NCBI RefSeq assembly: GCF_002005305.1
Contig: NZ_CP014782.1
Span: 3,844,001-3,908,000 of the forward strand
DNA: 64,000 nucleotides
Direction of reading: 5' to 3'
From: Shewanella psychrophila
GTDB lineage: Bacteria; Pseudomonadota; Gammaproteobacteria; Enterobacterales; Shewanellaceae
Shown here: positions 18,350 to 32,031 of the stretch, piece by piece
Layout: each line of letters begins with the position of its first letter
How positions within the stretch are numbered: position 1 is the stretch's first letter
The notes under the pieces: model-generated
What the model was told of the DNA's origin: nothing
Database searches by the model: none
The model's input: the letters and a program-made list of their open reading frames with translations, nothing else
Made by a program: the position numbers and the translations under genes

Positions 18350-18889
18350 ATGCGCCTCTACTTTGCTATTCCCCTGCTTTTTTTCACCATAGCAGCCCAA
18401 GCCACAGTTTATAAGTGGGTCGATAAAGATGGGAAGATACATTATTCGGATAAACCCATTGAAAACTCTGAAGCTGTCGAGTTCAAGAGTAATACTCAAA
18501 ACCAGATACAGTTAAATACGCCTAAGGCTCCGCCTAGCAATGACGATCAGAAGTCATTGACTGAATATAATTTGAGTATCACCTCCCCAGCCGAGGAAGA
18601 GACCATTCGGAATAACGAAGGCAAGCTCACCATTATGGCCAGGATTTCCCCGGATTTGGAGGCTAAACACGTATTGGTACTTCTGATGGATGGAGCCGTT
18701 GTTGGTACTCCACAAACTAGTCCAATATTTAGCCTTAAAGATATCGACAGAGGCGAACATAATTTTGTGATCAAGGCTGTTGCTCAAAACGGCAAACAAC
18801 TTGCATCAACACCTCCAAGAAAGATATTCCTTCACAGGGCTATTGTAACTCGCCAAGCAACTCCGACACCTTTCAATGGTGGAAACTAA
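18350..18889 (+). CDS. DUF4124-domain exported protein
   Basis: 179 residues from the ATG at 18350, which has AAGGA nine bases upstream. A signal peptide (to about AAQA) is followed at once by TVYKWVDKDGKIHYSDKPIE, the signature of DUF4124. The second half (LSITSPAEEETIRNNEGKLTIMARISPDLEAKHVLVLLMDGA...FVIKAVAQNGK) looks like an immunoglobulin-like beta domain. Periplasmic protein of unknown role. Genes of this kind are commonly found just upstream of ntrB in Shewanella-type genomes, an established neighbour relation I recall rather than one I can prove here. Confidence 0.85.
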   Translation: MRLYFAIPLLFFTIAAQATVYKWVDKDGKIHYSDKPIENSEAVEFKSNTQNQIQLNTPKAPPSNDDQKSLTEYNLSITSPAEEETIRNNEGKLTIMARISPDLEAKHVLVLLMDGAVVGTPQTSPIFSLKDIDRGEHNFVIKAVAQNGKQLASTPPRKIFLHRAIVTRQATPTPFNGGN

Positions 18890-18956
18890 AAAAGGCGTTT
18901 ATTTTAGATAGTTAGCCTATATGGATATATAAACCACTCAGTGAAGGGTATTGCAC

Positions 18957-18990
18957 AGCGCACCAAAATGGTGCACTGTGATGGTGCATC
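18957..18990 (+). promoter_or_regulatory. NtrC-binding palindrome upstream of ntrB
   Basis: GCACCAAAATGGTGC (18960-18974) is a perfect dyad matching the NtrC consensus, followed at once by a second partial copy (GATGGTGCA, 18980-18988). It stands 35-50 bases before the ntrB ATG, where NtrC would block a sigma-70 promoter. This suggests autoregulation of ntrBC as in enteric glnLG. Confidence 0.75.
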
Positions 18991-19008
18991 AATTTGCTGG
19001 GAGCCCTA

Positions 19009-20052
19009 ATGGATCTGAAACACCTGTTCAATAACCTTATTACTGCAGTCATGGTCATAGATGTAGATCTCAGGCTATGCTATTCCAATGCGGCCGCAGA
19101 GCAGCTACTGGGCGTCAGCAGTCATCGTTTAACTGAGCATTCTCTAGCTGATAACTTTCAAGTCTTAGGCGTAAGTACACACTTACTCAGCAGTGCAATC
19201 AGGGATAATCAAGGGTTAACCGTCAACACCGCACCTTTAGTGACACTGGATAATCAACATCATACTGTAGATATTACCTTGACCCCGCTAGAGCATGAGC
19301 AAGGTTTAGGCCTGCTCGAGTTAAGACAGGTAGATCAGCAACGCCGAATTCATCAGCAATTGACTCTAGATGCACAACAGCAAGCCGCACAGTATCTAGT
19401 ACGTAATTTGGCACACGAAATAAAAAATCCATTAGGTGGACTTAGAGGAGCAGCCCAACTACTTTCTCGCGAGTTACATGATCCCGAATTAAATGAATTC
19501 ACCGATATGATCATCGAACAAGCTGATAGATTAAGAAATCTGGTCGATCGATTGCTAGGTCCGCAGAAACCCACCCAACATACACAACAAAATATTCATG
19601 AAGTAATCCAAAAAGTGCTTAAACTTGTCACCATGGCACTGCCGGAAAACATCCAATTCCAACAAGACTACGATCCTTCGATACCGGACATAGATATGGA
19701 TCCGGAGCAGTTACAGCAAGCTGTGCTCAATATTGTTCAAAATGCAGTTCAGGCGTTAGAAGGAGTAGGCGGTAATATAACCATAAGGACACGCACCCAA
19801 CACCAAGTCACTATTGGTACTCTCAGGCATAAAATCGTGATTGGCTTGTCTGTTATCGACAATGGTCCGGGTATAAAACCTGAACTCATGGATACTTTAT
19901 TTTACCCTATGGTGACTGGTAGGGATCAGGGATCTGGTTTAGGTTTGTCCATAGCCCATAACTTTGCCCGGTTACATGGCGGAAGAATAGATTGCCAGTC
20001 GAAACCTGGAGAAACCGATTTTACAATTTTACTGCCAATAAAAACTAAATAA
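19009..20052 (+). CDS. glnL: nitrogen regulation sensor histidine kinase NtrB
   Basis: 347 residues from ATG 19009 with GGAG upstream (a TTG five codons earlier is unlikely). A PAS domain (residues 1-110, VIDVDLRLCYSNAAAEQLLG) is followed by the dimerisation/phosphoacceptor helix with His136 in LAHEIKNPLGGLRGAAQLL. The ATPase domain then shows the N-box QQAVLNIVQNAVQAL, G1 VIDNGPGI and G2 GSGLGLSIAHNFARLHGG. It phosphorylates or dephosphorylates NtrC under control of GlnB. Followed after 70 bp by ntrC. Confidence 0.96.
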   Translation: MDLKHLFNNLITAVMVIDVDLRLCYSNAAAEQLLGVSSHRLTEHSLADNFQVLGVSTHLLSSAIRDNQGLTVNTAPLVTLDNQHHTVDITLTPLEHEQGLGLLELRQVDQQRRIHQQLTLDAQQQAAQYLVRNLAHEIKNPLGGLRGAAQLLSRELHDPELNEFTDMIIEQADRLRNLVDRLLGPQKPTQHTQQNIHEVIQKVLKLVTMALPENIQFQQDYDPSIPDIDMDPEQLQQAVLNIVQNAVQALEGVGGNITIRTRTQHQVTIGTLRHKIVIGLSVIDNGPGIKPELMDTLFYPMVTGRDQGSGLGLSIAHNFARLHGGRIDCQSKPGETDFTILLPIKTK

Positions 20053-20122
20053 ATGACGTGGTAAAAAACGAAAACAAGCACGACACTAATAAAAGTTTGA
20101 ATATCATCACGGGAGAGGCAGC

Positions 20123-21532
20123 ATGACGGAGCAAGTTTGGGTACTCGATGACGACAGTTCGATTCGTTGGGTCGTAGAAAGAGCATTAAAAAGTGCGAAG
20201 ATCTCCTCAGCAAGCTTTGCAGCTGCAGAGTCTCTATGGGAAGCGCTGGAACTGTCACAACCTAAGGTGATTATTTCAGATATACGCATGCCTGGTACGG
20301 ATGGACTCACTCTATTAGAGAGACTTCAAACTCATTACCCTAATATTCCAGTCATCATAATGACCGCTCATTCAGACCTAGATAGCGCGGTGAGTGCATA
20401 TCAGGCAGGGGCTTTCGAATATTTACCTAAACCATTCGATATCGATGAGGCCATAGCACTCGTCGAACGAGCGTTAACTCACTCCACAGACCAAGCTACA
20501 AATACAGTTGAAGAGATACAAGTTAAAGCCCCTGAAATTATTGGGGAAGCACCAGCTATGCAGGAAGTCTTTCGTGCTATTGGTCGCTTATCACGATCTT
20601 CTATTAGCGTACTCATCAATGGGCAGTCAGGTACAGGTAAAGAACTAGTCGCCAGCGCTCTGCACAAGCATAGCCCGCGAAAAGATAAACCCTTTATCGC
20701 TATAAATATGGCGGCCATACCCAAAGATCTCATTGAATCAGAGCTCTTTGGCCATGAAAAAGGTGCATTTACCGGTGCGGCGGGTGTGAGGCAGGGTCGA
20801 TTCGAGCAATCTAATGGCGGTACACTCTTTCTCGATGAAATTGGTGATATGCCTCTAGACGTACAAACTCGATTACTCAGAGTGTTAGCAGATGGCCAGT
20901 TTTATCGTGTCGGCGGTCACTCCCCGGTACAAGTCGATGTGAGAATAATAGCCGCTACCCATCAAGATTTGGAACTATTAGTGCAAAAGGGAGGCTTCAG
21001 AGAAGATCTTTATCATAGACTCAATGTCATTAAGGTACACCTTCCCCCGCTATCGCAACGAAGAGAGGACATACCACAACTCGCTAGGCATTTTCTTTCA
21101 TCGGCCGCTAAAGAGATAGCCGTTGAACCTAAAGTATTGACCTCAGAGACAGCCGAAAAACTCTCAGAGCTACCTTGGCCGGGTAATGTGCGTCAACTTG
21201 AAAATACTTGTCGTTGGCTCATGGTTATGGCATCGGGACAAGAGATATTACCTCAAGATCTTCCACCGGAACTACTCAAAGAGCAGAGCCAAGCTAGGAG
21301 TCAATCATCCGAAGACCCATCAAATTGGCAAGAGTCATTGAAGCTTTGGATTGATGAGCGGCTCGGCGCAGGTGAGAGCAATCTTCTCACCGAAGTCCAA
21401 CCCGCATTCGAACGAATTTTACTGGAAACGGCGTTAGCTCACACCAACGGTCATAAACAAGAAGCCGCCAAGCGCCTAGGCTGGGGACGCAACACACTCA
21501 CTAGAAAGCTCAAAGAGCTCTCGATGGATTAA
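20123..21532 (+). CDS. glnG: nitrogen regulation response regulator NtrC (sigma-54 activator)
   Basis: 469 residues with a good ribosome site (GGGAGAGG). The receiver domain has DD pocket residues in VLDDDSS, phosphoacceptor Asp53 in ISDIRMPG and Lys in PKPFD. The AAA+ domain follows with Walker A GQSGTGKEL, the sigma-54 contact loop GAFTGA and Walker B LFLDEIGD. The C-terminal Fis-type helix-turn-helix is around AAKRLGWGRNTLTRKLKEL. Likely targets in this window are the sites before glnA and ntrB. Confidence 0.97.
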   Translation: MTEQVWVLDDDSSIRWVVERALKSAKISSASFAAAESLWEALELSQPKVIISDIRMPGTDGLTLLERLQTHYPNIPVIIMTAHSDLDSAVSAYQAGAFEYLPKPFDIDEAIALVERALTHSTDQATNTVEEIQVKAPEIIGEAPAMQEVFRAIGRLSRSSISVLINGQSGTGKELVASALHKHSPRKDKPFIAINMAAIPKDLIESELFGHEKGAFTGAAGVRQGRFEQSNGGTLFLDEIGDMPLDVQTRLLRVLADGQFYRVGGHSPVQVDVRIIAATHQDLELLVQKGGFREDLYHRLNVIKVHLPPLSQRREDIPQLARHFLSSAAKEIAVEPKVLTSETAEKLSELPWPGNVRQLENTCRWLMVMASGQEILPQDLPPELLKEQSQARSQSSEDPSNWQESLKLWIDERLGAGESNLLTEVQPAFERILLETALAHTNGHKQEAAKRLGWGRNTLTRKLKELSMD

Positions 21533-21598
21533 CCCGATTGCTATTAGACGTATTAAGTGGCTGGATAAACTCCAGCTGCTACTTACATACCCATCATT

Positions 21599-22504
21599 TT
21601 ACTCTGTCAGGTATTTTTGGGTAATTTCATCCATAAAAGACAACATAGCCTTTAATCTGGGAGAAAGAGAAGCTTTGCTGGGGTAGACAGCATAGATATC
21701 CACTTCAGGAGTGACTTTGAGTTCAGCTGCTATCCTGACAAGCCGTTTTTCAGCAAGCAAACGCCGACAGTAAATATCCGGTAGCAATGAAACTCCAGCA
21801 CCATTGACTACCGTATCGCGCACCATAAGCACATCCTCAAGCTCACTAGCCATAGGAAAGACCACTGGATATTCAATGCCTCCTGCACTGATTAAACAGA
21901 AACTCGATGGGTAATTTTCCTGATCATGATAATAGCGGACATGTCTCTGTAATTCTTCCCAATCGACATCAAGTAGCTCTGGATGCTCCCCCAGATAATC
22001 CGGGGAGCACATCCAACAAAGTTGAATATTCGCCAAACGCTTCGCATAAAAACCAGAAGGTGCCAAGGGACCTAACTGGATAGCTAGGTCCAGCTTATCC
22101 TCAAACAGGTTTGGCGTATGGGACATAGTACGTACCCTCAAACGAATATCTGGATAACGCTCAACAAAATTTGCCAGATTGGAGGCCATCACCTCACGGG
22201 AAAAAGCAAGGGTGACCGCCAGGTTGAGCTCACCAACCAGGCCTTTAGAGCTAACTTCATTACCAACGCCTTCAATTCTTTCCAGCAAAGGTTTTAGCTG
22301 CTTATACAAGTATTCACCGTCACTAGTCAGCCGAAGGTGACGGCTATTTCGTTCGAACAAGCGAATAGCAAGTCTAGCTTCCAGTCTAGTTATAGCTCGG
22401 CTAACGCTAGACTTTTGCATATTAGCCCCAAGTGCAGCTTTTGAAATACTCTGATGTTCAGCAACGGCGATAAAAAGGGGAAGGTCATTCAGATTCCAGT
22501 CCAT
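21599..22504 (-). CDS. LysR family transcriptional regulator
   Basis: 301 residues. The winged helix-turn-helix is in residues 1-60 (LPLFIAVAEHQSISKAALGANMQKSSVSRAITRLEARL) and the substrate-binding domain follows (LRVRTMSHTPNLFEDKLDLAIQLG). The overall layout is like the AaeR/DmlR-type group. Target genes unknown: the divergent neighbour is a long intergenic stretch with repeats and then the UbiC-like gene, so there is no obvious regulated partner. Confidence 0.9.
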   Translation of the reverse strand: MDWNLNDLPLFIAVAEHQSISKAALGANMQKSSVSRAITRLEARLAIRLFERNSRHLRLTSDGEYLYKQLKPLLERIEGVGNEVSSKGLVGELNLAVTLAFSREVMASNLANFVERYPDIRLRVRTMSHTPNLFEDKLDLAIQLGPLAPSGFYAKRLANIQLCWMCSPDYLGEHPELLDVDWEELQRHVRYYHDQENYPSSFCLISAGGIEYPVVFPMASELEDVLMVRDTVVNGAGVSLLPDIYCRRLLAEKRLVRIAAELKVTPEVDIYAVYPSKASLSPRLKAMLSFMDEITQKYLTE

Positions 22505-22880
22505 ATATGCTCTCTTAAGTTCGACTAGTAGACATTTTAAGTGATGATCTGATGTAACTCTAATTTCGTATGGTGAGCGGAATTACCCAGCCTATCTAAT
22601 GACCCTATCAAAATACCTCAATTAAAAAGTGTAATAAGGCAACTCTGTGTTGCGTTATCGCCACTGGCTGGCTAGTAAAAAAATCATAATAATATCTTCC
22701 CAATATGTTCCCAAAGGATTAAGTCATGCGAAGTGAGAGACAGAGCAGTAGTGGTCTTACAAAATATAAACGGCTACACGCTAAGCACGCCGCAAAATGT
22801 AACCTCTGTCACGACTGGGGAGGCGGTGCCAGCCACCTTGATCCCCCCTTCTCTTATCTGTATAGCCTGGTTACTGCTCT

Positions 22881-22912
22881 GTTCTGCATTAGTCATATGA
22901 CAAATGCAGAAC
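22881..22912. repeat. 32-bp near-perfect palindrome
   Basis: Outer arms GTTCTGCATT and AATGCAGAAC enclose an inner palindrome GTCATATGAC; only one base pair (A/A across the dyad) breaks the symmetry. There is no U-run, so it is not a simple terminator. It stands directly before the MITE-like element and 82 bp before the UbiC-like gene. It could be an operator, a cruciform or a transcript hairpin. Confidence 0.8.
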
Positions 22913-22917
22913 AAAAC

Positions 22918-22970
22918 TTATACCAATCGATATAAAGGTGTGGCCACTTTCTTATACTGATTGGTATTAA
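22918..22970. mobile_element. MITE-like pair of IS630-type terminal repeats
   Basis: A 53-bp imperfect palindrome that begins TTATACCAATCGATATAA and ends with the near complement ATACTGATTGGTATTAA, joined through GGTGTGGCCACTTT. The ends match the terminal repeats of the two IS630 copies just downstream (TATACCAATCGGTATAA; ATTACTGATTGGTATAA). This looks like two IS ends with no gene between them, a very small non-autonomous relic. TA dinucleotides at both edges fit IS630 insertion. Confidence 0.65.
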
Positions 22971-22993
22971 GACAAAATAATGGAGAAATATTT

Positions 22994-23485
22994 ATGAAAT
23001 TACAACCAACCGAAGGATCTGTGCCCACTTATATAAAGTACTCAGGATCATTAACCCGAGTTTTTAAGGAGCATTGCAGCAAGTTTCATATCAACCAGCA
23101 GGAGCAAGGGCTGTTTGCCCCTCACAACTACTACCGTGAAAGCCTATTAATGAATGACCTATCGCCACTAGTATGGGCTCGCTCTTGCCTAGTATCCCGC
23201 CATTCGGCAACCATAAAAACCTTCACGACTCTAAAACAGGGATCATTAGGGGAGAACTTGTTGTTTACCGAACAACAGATAGAACGAAGTAAATATCAAT
23301 TTTACCTCGTGAGCCAATGGGATACGGATCTTGTAAAGCTATTAAAAAATGAGCTTCTCTATGCACGTCTTTCCTATTTTAACTGGGATGGCCAGTCTCT
23401 CTCATTATTTGAGCTATTCCTCCCCGAAGCTCATCGCATCTTGAACCAACAGAAAGTACTTACGAAGTTATACCAATCGGTATAA
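22994..23485 (+). CDS. UbiC/chorismate lyase-like protein
   Basis: 163 residues from ATG 22994, which has TGGAG eight bases before it. The fold pattern of chorismate-pyruvate lyase can be followed: SLTRVFKEHC near the N-terminus, YYRESLLMNDLSPLVWARSCLVSRHS (Arg63, counterpart of UbiC Arg76), SLGENLLF, and LSLFELFLPEAHRI (Glu140, counterpart of UbiC Glu155). UbiC releases 4-hydroxybenzoate from chorismate for ubiquinone synthesis. No ubiA is next to it, so this may be a divergent paralogue rather than the main UbiC. The last residues LYQSV and the stop codon are supplied by the terminal repeat of the adjoining IS630 copy, so the native C-terminus has been replaced or trimmed. Confidence 0.65.
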   Translation: MKLQPTEGSVPTYIKYSGSLTRVFKEHCSKFHINQQEQGLFAPHNYYRESLLMNDLSPLVWARSCLVSRHSATIKTFTTLKQGSLGENLLFTEQQIERSKYQFYLVSQWDTDLVKLLKNELLYARLSYFNWDGQSLSLFELFLPEAHRILNQQKVLTKLYQSV

Positions 23486-24569
23486 TCATCTGGTCAGATT
23501 TATCCATGGACGATTGCACAGATTTTTTACCGTATCGGTATCACTAATAAAGCTATTCCATACCTGTGAGCATTGCTCGACAATACCCTTATAATTAGCA
23601 AAACAGCGATTGGCTAAGTGGCGTTGCCTCATCCAGCCCCAAACTTGTTCAATCGGGTTGAGTTCTGGTGAGTAGGGAGGAGTTTGATCATCGTCAGATT
23701 ATCAAACTCATTATCTAGATCATTACTATGCCAGCCTGCAGCGTCCATGATCACGACGGCATGACGATCTGCAGGGGTCGCTTGAGAGATAAATGTCAGG
23801 TGTTGGTGCTATCCACCCACGGAGTGATAAGTGCCTCCGTATTACCATTAGCCGGACATACAGCACCGAAAACATAGGCGTATTCAAACTGTTGCTGCCG
23901 AACAACTCTTGGACGACTTCCTTTTTTGGCCCACAAGCGTGTCGTTGTATTTTGTTGACCTATCCTAGCTTCATCCTGAAACCAGACATCTACTTGAGAT
24001 AAAGCGATATGGCCTGGGATGTTAAGGATCGTTTCCAGGCGGAAGTTTTTAAAAGCTTCTTGTGCTACTAACGATTGTTTTGGGTGCTTTGAGCGACTAG
24101 TTATCCATGAAAAGCCAAGCATTTTTAATACTCTATAGATGCTTGATAGCTCATAACGAATGCCAAAATGCTTAAAAATATATTCATTAATGTCATGAGC
24201 AGATAACCTCCCGCCTGTTTCTGAGAGACTACGAGCTTCAATAAATACCGAAAGTTGCCTAGATTGAGCAGCACTCAAGGCGGGAGGTCGACCAGCGATG
24301 TTTTATGCTCAAGCCCAACCAAGCCTCGTTCCAAGAAATCACTCACCCACTTATTTATACTGGTACGGCTTACCTTAAGTATATTGCTTATCTCAGAGCG
24401 ATTATGACCTTCACTGAAGTGAGCTAATGCTAAAAGACGGATCCGCTTTTGTGCATTGTTCTCTCGGCGTGCCAGACATCGAGAATCAGTCGTTTGAAGC
24501 TTTTCCATATGCAGCTATCCCTAAAATTTACTAGCCACATTAGATCACATCTTTATATCGATTGATATG
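23469..24569 (-). mobile_element. IS630-family insertion sequence, decayed copy 1
   Basis: About 1.1 kb bounded by ATACCAAT-type ends: TATACCAATCGGTATAA on the left and, inverted, ATATCAATCGATATAA on the right, each followed by a similar stretch (CATCTGGTCAGAT / GATGTGATCTAAT). One degenerate transposase gene fills it. Its left end lies inside the 3' end of the UbiC-like gene. Confidence 0.75.
23486..24508 (-). pseudogene. IS630-family transposase, multiply frameshifted
   Basis: The N-terminal helix-turn-helix part (RIRLLALAHFSEGHNRSEISNILKVSRTSI) breaks at about 24290, where the frame must change to reach AGRPPALSAAQSRQLSVFIEARS. The catalytic part has the first Asp in VDVWFQDEARIGQ, then breaks again near 23795 and once more near 23690 before PPYSPELNPIEQVWGWM, which holds the DDE glutamate. 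Residual second Asp is in VVIMDAAGWH. With at least three frame changes it cannot make a transposase. About half of the residues are shared with copy 2 by eye. Confidence 0.85.
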
Positions 24570-24700
24570 AAAGAAGACCCTGACCGCCAGGGATGGCCAA
24601 AATGCCGTTAATGCATGGATGCAATTAACCGCCATACTGCGTTAGCAGCTTTGGGCTGCATGTGAAGTAGATATTTTCGCGGAGCGTGTATACGAAAAAA

Positions 24701-24722
24701 GCCCGTTGCGTTAGCAACGGGC
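24701..24722 (-). terminator. hairpin terminator between the two IS630 copies
   Basis: GCCCGTTGC/GCAACGGGC with loop GTTA (the G belongs to the stem edge), preceded on the plus strand by six A, which would be a U-run for minus-strand transcripts coming from the second IS630 copy or beyond. Confidence 0.75.
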
Positions 24723-24747
24723 TCTATCGACTCTCTTTACGAGAAAT

Positions 24748-25862
24748 TATACCATTCCATCTTAACATTAAGTCATTATTGCCCAGTCCCTTCGGCATAG
24801 TGACACCACTCTTTTTGTATCACTAATGAAACAGTTCCAAGCAATCGAACAGGCATCCACTATATCCTCGTAACCTTTGAAACTGCGATTAGCAAGGTGA
24901 TGTTGTCGTAACCAACTCCATACTTGTTCTATTGGGTTTAGCTCTGGTGAGTACGGAGGTAACTTGATGATACTTAGATTATTAAATTCATCCGCTATAT
25001 CATCGGTATGCCAACCTGCACCATCCATCACAACAACAGCATGTCGACCAGCCTTTGTTCTTTGGGATATCAGTGATAGATGTTGACGCATAATGTCCTT
25101 ACTTAGGTATGGCGTAATTATCGCTTCAGTCTCTCCTGTTTGTGGGCAAACAGCACCAAAGAAATGGACATATTCAAATTGCTGCTGACGCACAGCTCTT
25201 GGACGCGTCCCTTTTCTCGCCCACAAGCGTGTCGTACTATTTTGTTGACCAAATCGAGCCTCATCCTGAAACCAAATATCTACCCGTTCAAGCGCCACAC
25301 TACCAGGGATGTTAAGGATCGTTTCCAGTTGGAACTTTTTTAAAAGCCATTTGGGCTTCAGGTGATTGCTTTGGATGCTTAGAACGACTAGTTATCCAGC
25401 TAAAACTTAACTGTTCCAGTAGTTTGTAAATCGCATTCGGGTGGTAGTCGACATTAAAGCGTAGCTGAATATATTTTAGGATAGCGTCACCTGTCAGTCT
25501 GCCTCCAGAGGAACTTATGCTTTGTTCTTCTATATATGCACTTAGTTGCTGCTTTTGGCTTGAGGTGAGGTAGCTATCACGGCCCTTATTCTTTTTGGCA
25601 TCTAATCCTTTGGGGCCGCTCGCAAGATATTTTGCTACCCAGGCGTTAACACTGCCACGGGCTACTTTTAGTCTCTCGGCGACATCTGTTCGGCTATGCC
25701 CCTCTAGGAATAAGGCTACTGCCAGTAATCGGATCCGTTTACGCGGCTCTTTTTCTGCTCTAGATAAGATTAAAATCTCTTCAGCGGTATAGTTTTTCAA
25801 ACGGAGATACGGGTTATTTGCGATACCTATATTAGATCACAACTCATTACTGATTGGTATAA
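24748..25862 (-). mobile_element. IS630-family insertion sequence, copy 2
   Basis: About 1.1 kb. Right end TTATACCAATCAGTAATGAG (read on the minus strand), left end TATACCATTCCATC, less well conserved. TA at both edges. It contains one transposase gene interrupted by a single frame change. Confidence 0.75.
24768..25800 (-). pseudogene. IS630-family transposase with one frame change
   Basis: N-terminal half: MKNYTAEEILILSRAEKEPRKRIRLLAVALFLEGHSRTDVAERL helix-turn-helix, about 155 residues. C-terminal half from about 25330: QLETILNIPGSVALERVDIWFQDEARFGQ (first Asp), VVVMDGAGWH (second Asp), LPPYSPELNPIEQVW (Glu). All three catalytic residues are kept. The halves are in different frames; the change falls at a run of six A in the coding strand, where copy 1 has five A and stays in frame. 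This may be a one-base insertion or a slippage site allowing some full-length product. Confidence 0.8.
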
Positions 25863-26024
25863 TTGAACGCGGAGAAACTTCGTTTCGTAGCGGGAGAGCC
25901 CGCTCAGCGACGCGGCGACATCGGGAGTCGCCATTGCACGTACGTGCTTAAGTGGATAAGCCACCTGCCTACATTGACATTCGATATAGGAAATTGGATC
26001 TATATTTAAAAAATACCCAGACGC

Positions 26025-26050
26025 AAAAAAGCCACCTTATTCAGGTGGCT
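26025..26050 (-). terminator. terminator of the rRNA operon
   Basis: Stem GCCACCT/AGGTGGC with loop TATTC, preceded on the plus strand by six A (U-run for the minus strand). It stands about 16 bases after the 3' end of 5S rRNA. Confidence 0.88.
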
Positions 26051-26066
26051 TCTCTACTTAATTAGG

Positions 26067-26183
26067 CGCCTGGAAATGACCTACTCTCACATGGGGAGAC
26101 CCCACACTACCATCGGCGCAATTGTGTTTCACTTCTGAGTTCGAGATGGGGTCAGGTGGGGCCACAATGCTATGGTTTCCAGA
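26067..26183 (-). rRNA. rrf: 5S ribosomal RNA
   Basis: Read on the minus strand it starts TCTGGAAACCATAGC and contains the conserved CCCCACCTGACCCCAT and GAACTCAGAAGTGAAAC stretches, ending with the complementary TTTCCAGG. About 117 nt. Ends judged to within a few bases from the terminal stem. Confidence 0.95.
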
Positions 26184-26373
26184 CTAATTTGGTAAATTTG
26201 AAAAGCTGGCTATTCAGAAATCATCTAAATAGCGTTAAATAATTGGGTCTAGTACACGGATGTACTCTATGTCATAAATACAGAAGCATTTTATGACCAA
26301 CTTAAATCAAGTTCGTATTCTTTTGTGCTTGTAAAGTAATCAACATTAACGCTACAAACCCATCTGGGTTGTA

Positions 26374-29277
<2,904 letters not shown>

Positions 29278-29520
29278 ATACAACCCACATAAGTTTAAAA
29301 CTCATATAAATTACATTGCAACTAATGGTGTTTACTTTCGCCAAAAGAATACTCATGACTCAATCGTTAAAGAAATAAATCTATAATGAATGAGTCGGCA
29401 CTTGATTTAAGTGTTTGAGAACTCAATTATTTATTTTTCGCGCTAATGCTATTAACCACTGCTATCACTTCATCTTACGACGTCGCTTTCACAATAGTCC
29501 CTTTCGCATTAACACTATCA

Positions 29521-29547
29521 GCTTTCCAAATTTTTAAAGAGCGGGCT
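29521..29547 (-). promoter_or_regulatory. boxA antitermination site before 23S
   Basis: Minus strand reads GCTCTTTAAAAATTTGG, the usual boxA-containing spacer sequence preceding 23S in gammaproteobacteria. Binds NusB/NusE for rRNA antitermination. Confidence 0.75.
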
Positions 29548-29647
29548 TAAAAAAAGCCAAAGATAAATATTAATTTATCTTTGGCATCTCTATCCATGTG
29601 CATGCACTTATATTTAAAGATGTTTAACATCCTTAAGCAAAAGTAAA

Positions 29648-29723
29648 TGGTGGAGCTATGCGGGATCGAACCGCAGACCTCCTGCGTGCAAGGCAGGCGC
29701 TCTCCCAGCTGAGCTATAGCCCC
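29648..29723 (-). tRNA. tRNA-Ala (anticodon TGC)
   Basis: 76 nt including encoded CCA. Acceptor stem GGGGCTA/TAGCTCC with the G3-U70 identity pair, D-arm GCTCAGCTGGGAGAGC, anticodon TGC in CTTGCAC and T-arm GCGGTTCGATCCCGC. Second tRNA of the 16S-23S spacer. Confidence 0.97.
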
Positions 29724-29860
29724 ATTTACATGCAGTTGAGAAACAATCAAGATATCCAATGAAAACATTGGCGAAGCCAAATCGAATTTAGACAAGACGA
29801 CTTGTTGCGACGTTTAGTTCACTAAACGAGTAACAAGTTAACGCAGTATAAACAAAGATT

Positions 29861-29937
<77 letters not shown>

Positions 29938-30187
29938 ATTCTTTTGATCTTTTAATCCTTTCTCATCGTTACTTTCTTCGTTTCTCAGTCATGTACTAGA
30001 GCACACTCCCTAGAGACTCATCAAGTGCCTTGATTAAGAATCAAAATTCTCAAAAATACCTTTCGATATATTTCTCTTTCTTCTATCAAGTAATTAGTGT
30101 GAACACTCAAGCACACGGATGTGCTGTGTGTAAGAAATGCACGGATGCAATTTCTTACCAAACCAAATATTGAGTTAGTCGTATAGG

Positions 30188-31731
<1,544 letters not shown>

Positions 31732-31920
31732 AAAGTTTTTTGATGCACTCCCTTTCGAAAATGACATCGGCTCAATGAATTATACTGTTTATATAAGTGA
31801 TCCGAACTAAGTTCGAATCTATGAACACTCATTCATTGAGTAATATTTTGATTGCCGACATTCCGAAGAACAGAAGACAATTTCGAATAACTCAATACCT
31901 GTGAGTGTCCACACAGATTA

Positions 31921-31942
31921 CTTGATAAATTGTTAAAGAGCT
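31921..31942 (-). promoter_or_regulatory. boxA of the rRNA leader
   Basis: Minus strand reads GCTCTTTAACAATTTATCAA followed by AATCTGTGTGGACACTC, nearly identical to the E. coli rrn leader. It lies about 200 bases before the 16S 5' end. Confidence 0.85.
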
Positions 31943-32031
31943 TTGCACTAATAAAATATGTTTAGAAGATTGCTCTTCTATCATTTACTTACCGTGCTAC
32001 CGTGACGCTTGGTCATTGGCTTGGGTTGCGT

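Noticed and set aside
22726..22935. 69-codon open frame with AAGGA before its ATG
   Set aside because: It runs through the 32-bp palindrome and the MITE, and its sequence is not protein-like; its last residues come from the repeat. Kept out although the ribosome site is decent.
24768..25800. Programmed frameshift as in some IS families
   Set aside because: The shift needed is +1 (or -2) at A6, not the usual -1 on A AAA AAG, and the sister copy is in frame with five A; a simple one-base insertion is the better explanation, with slippage left as a possibility.
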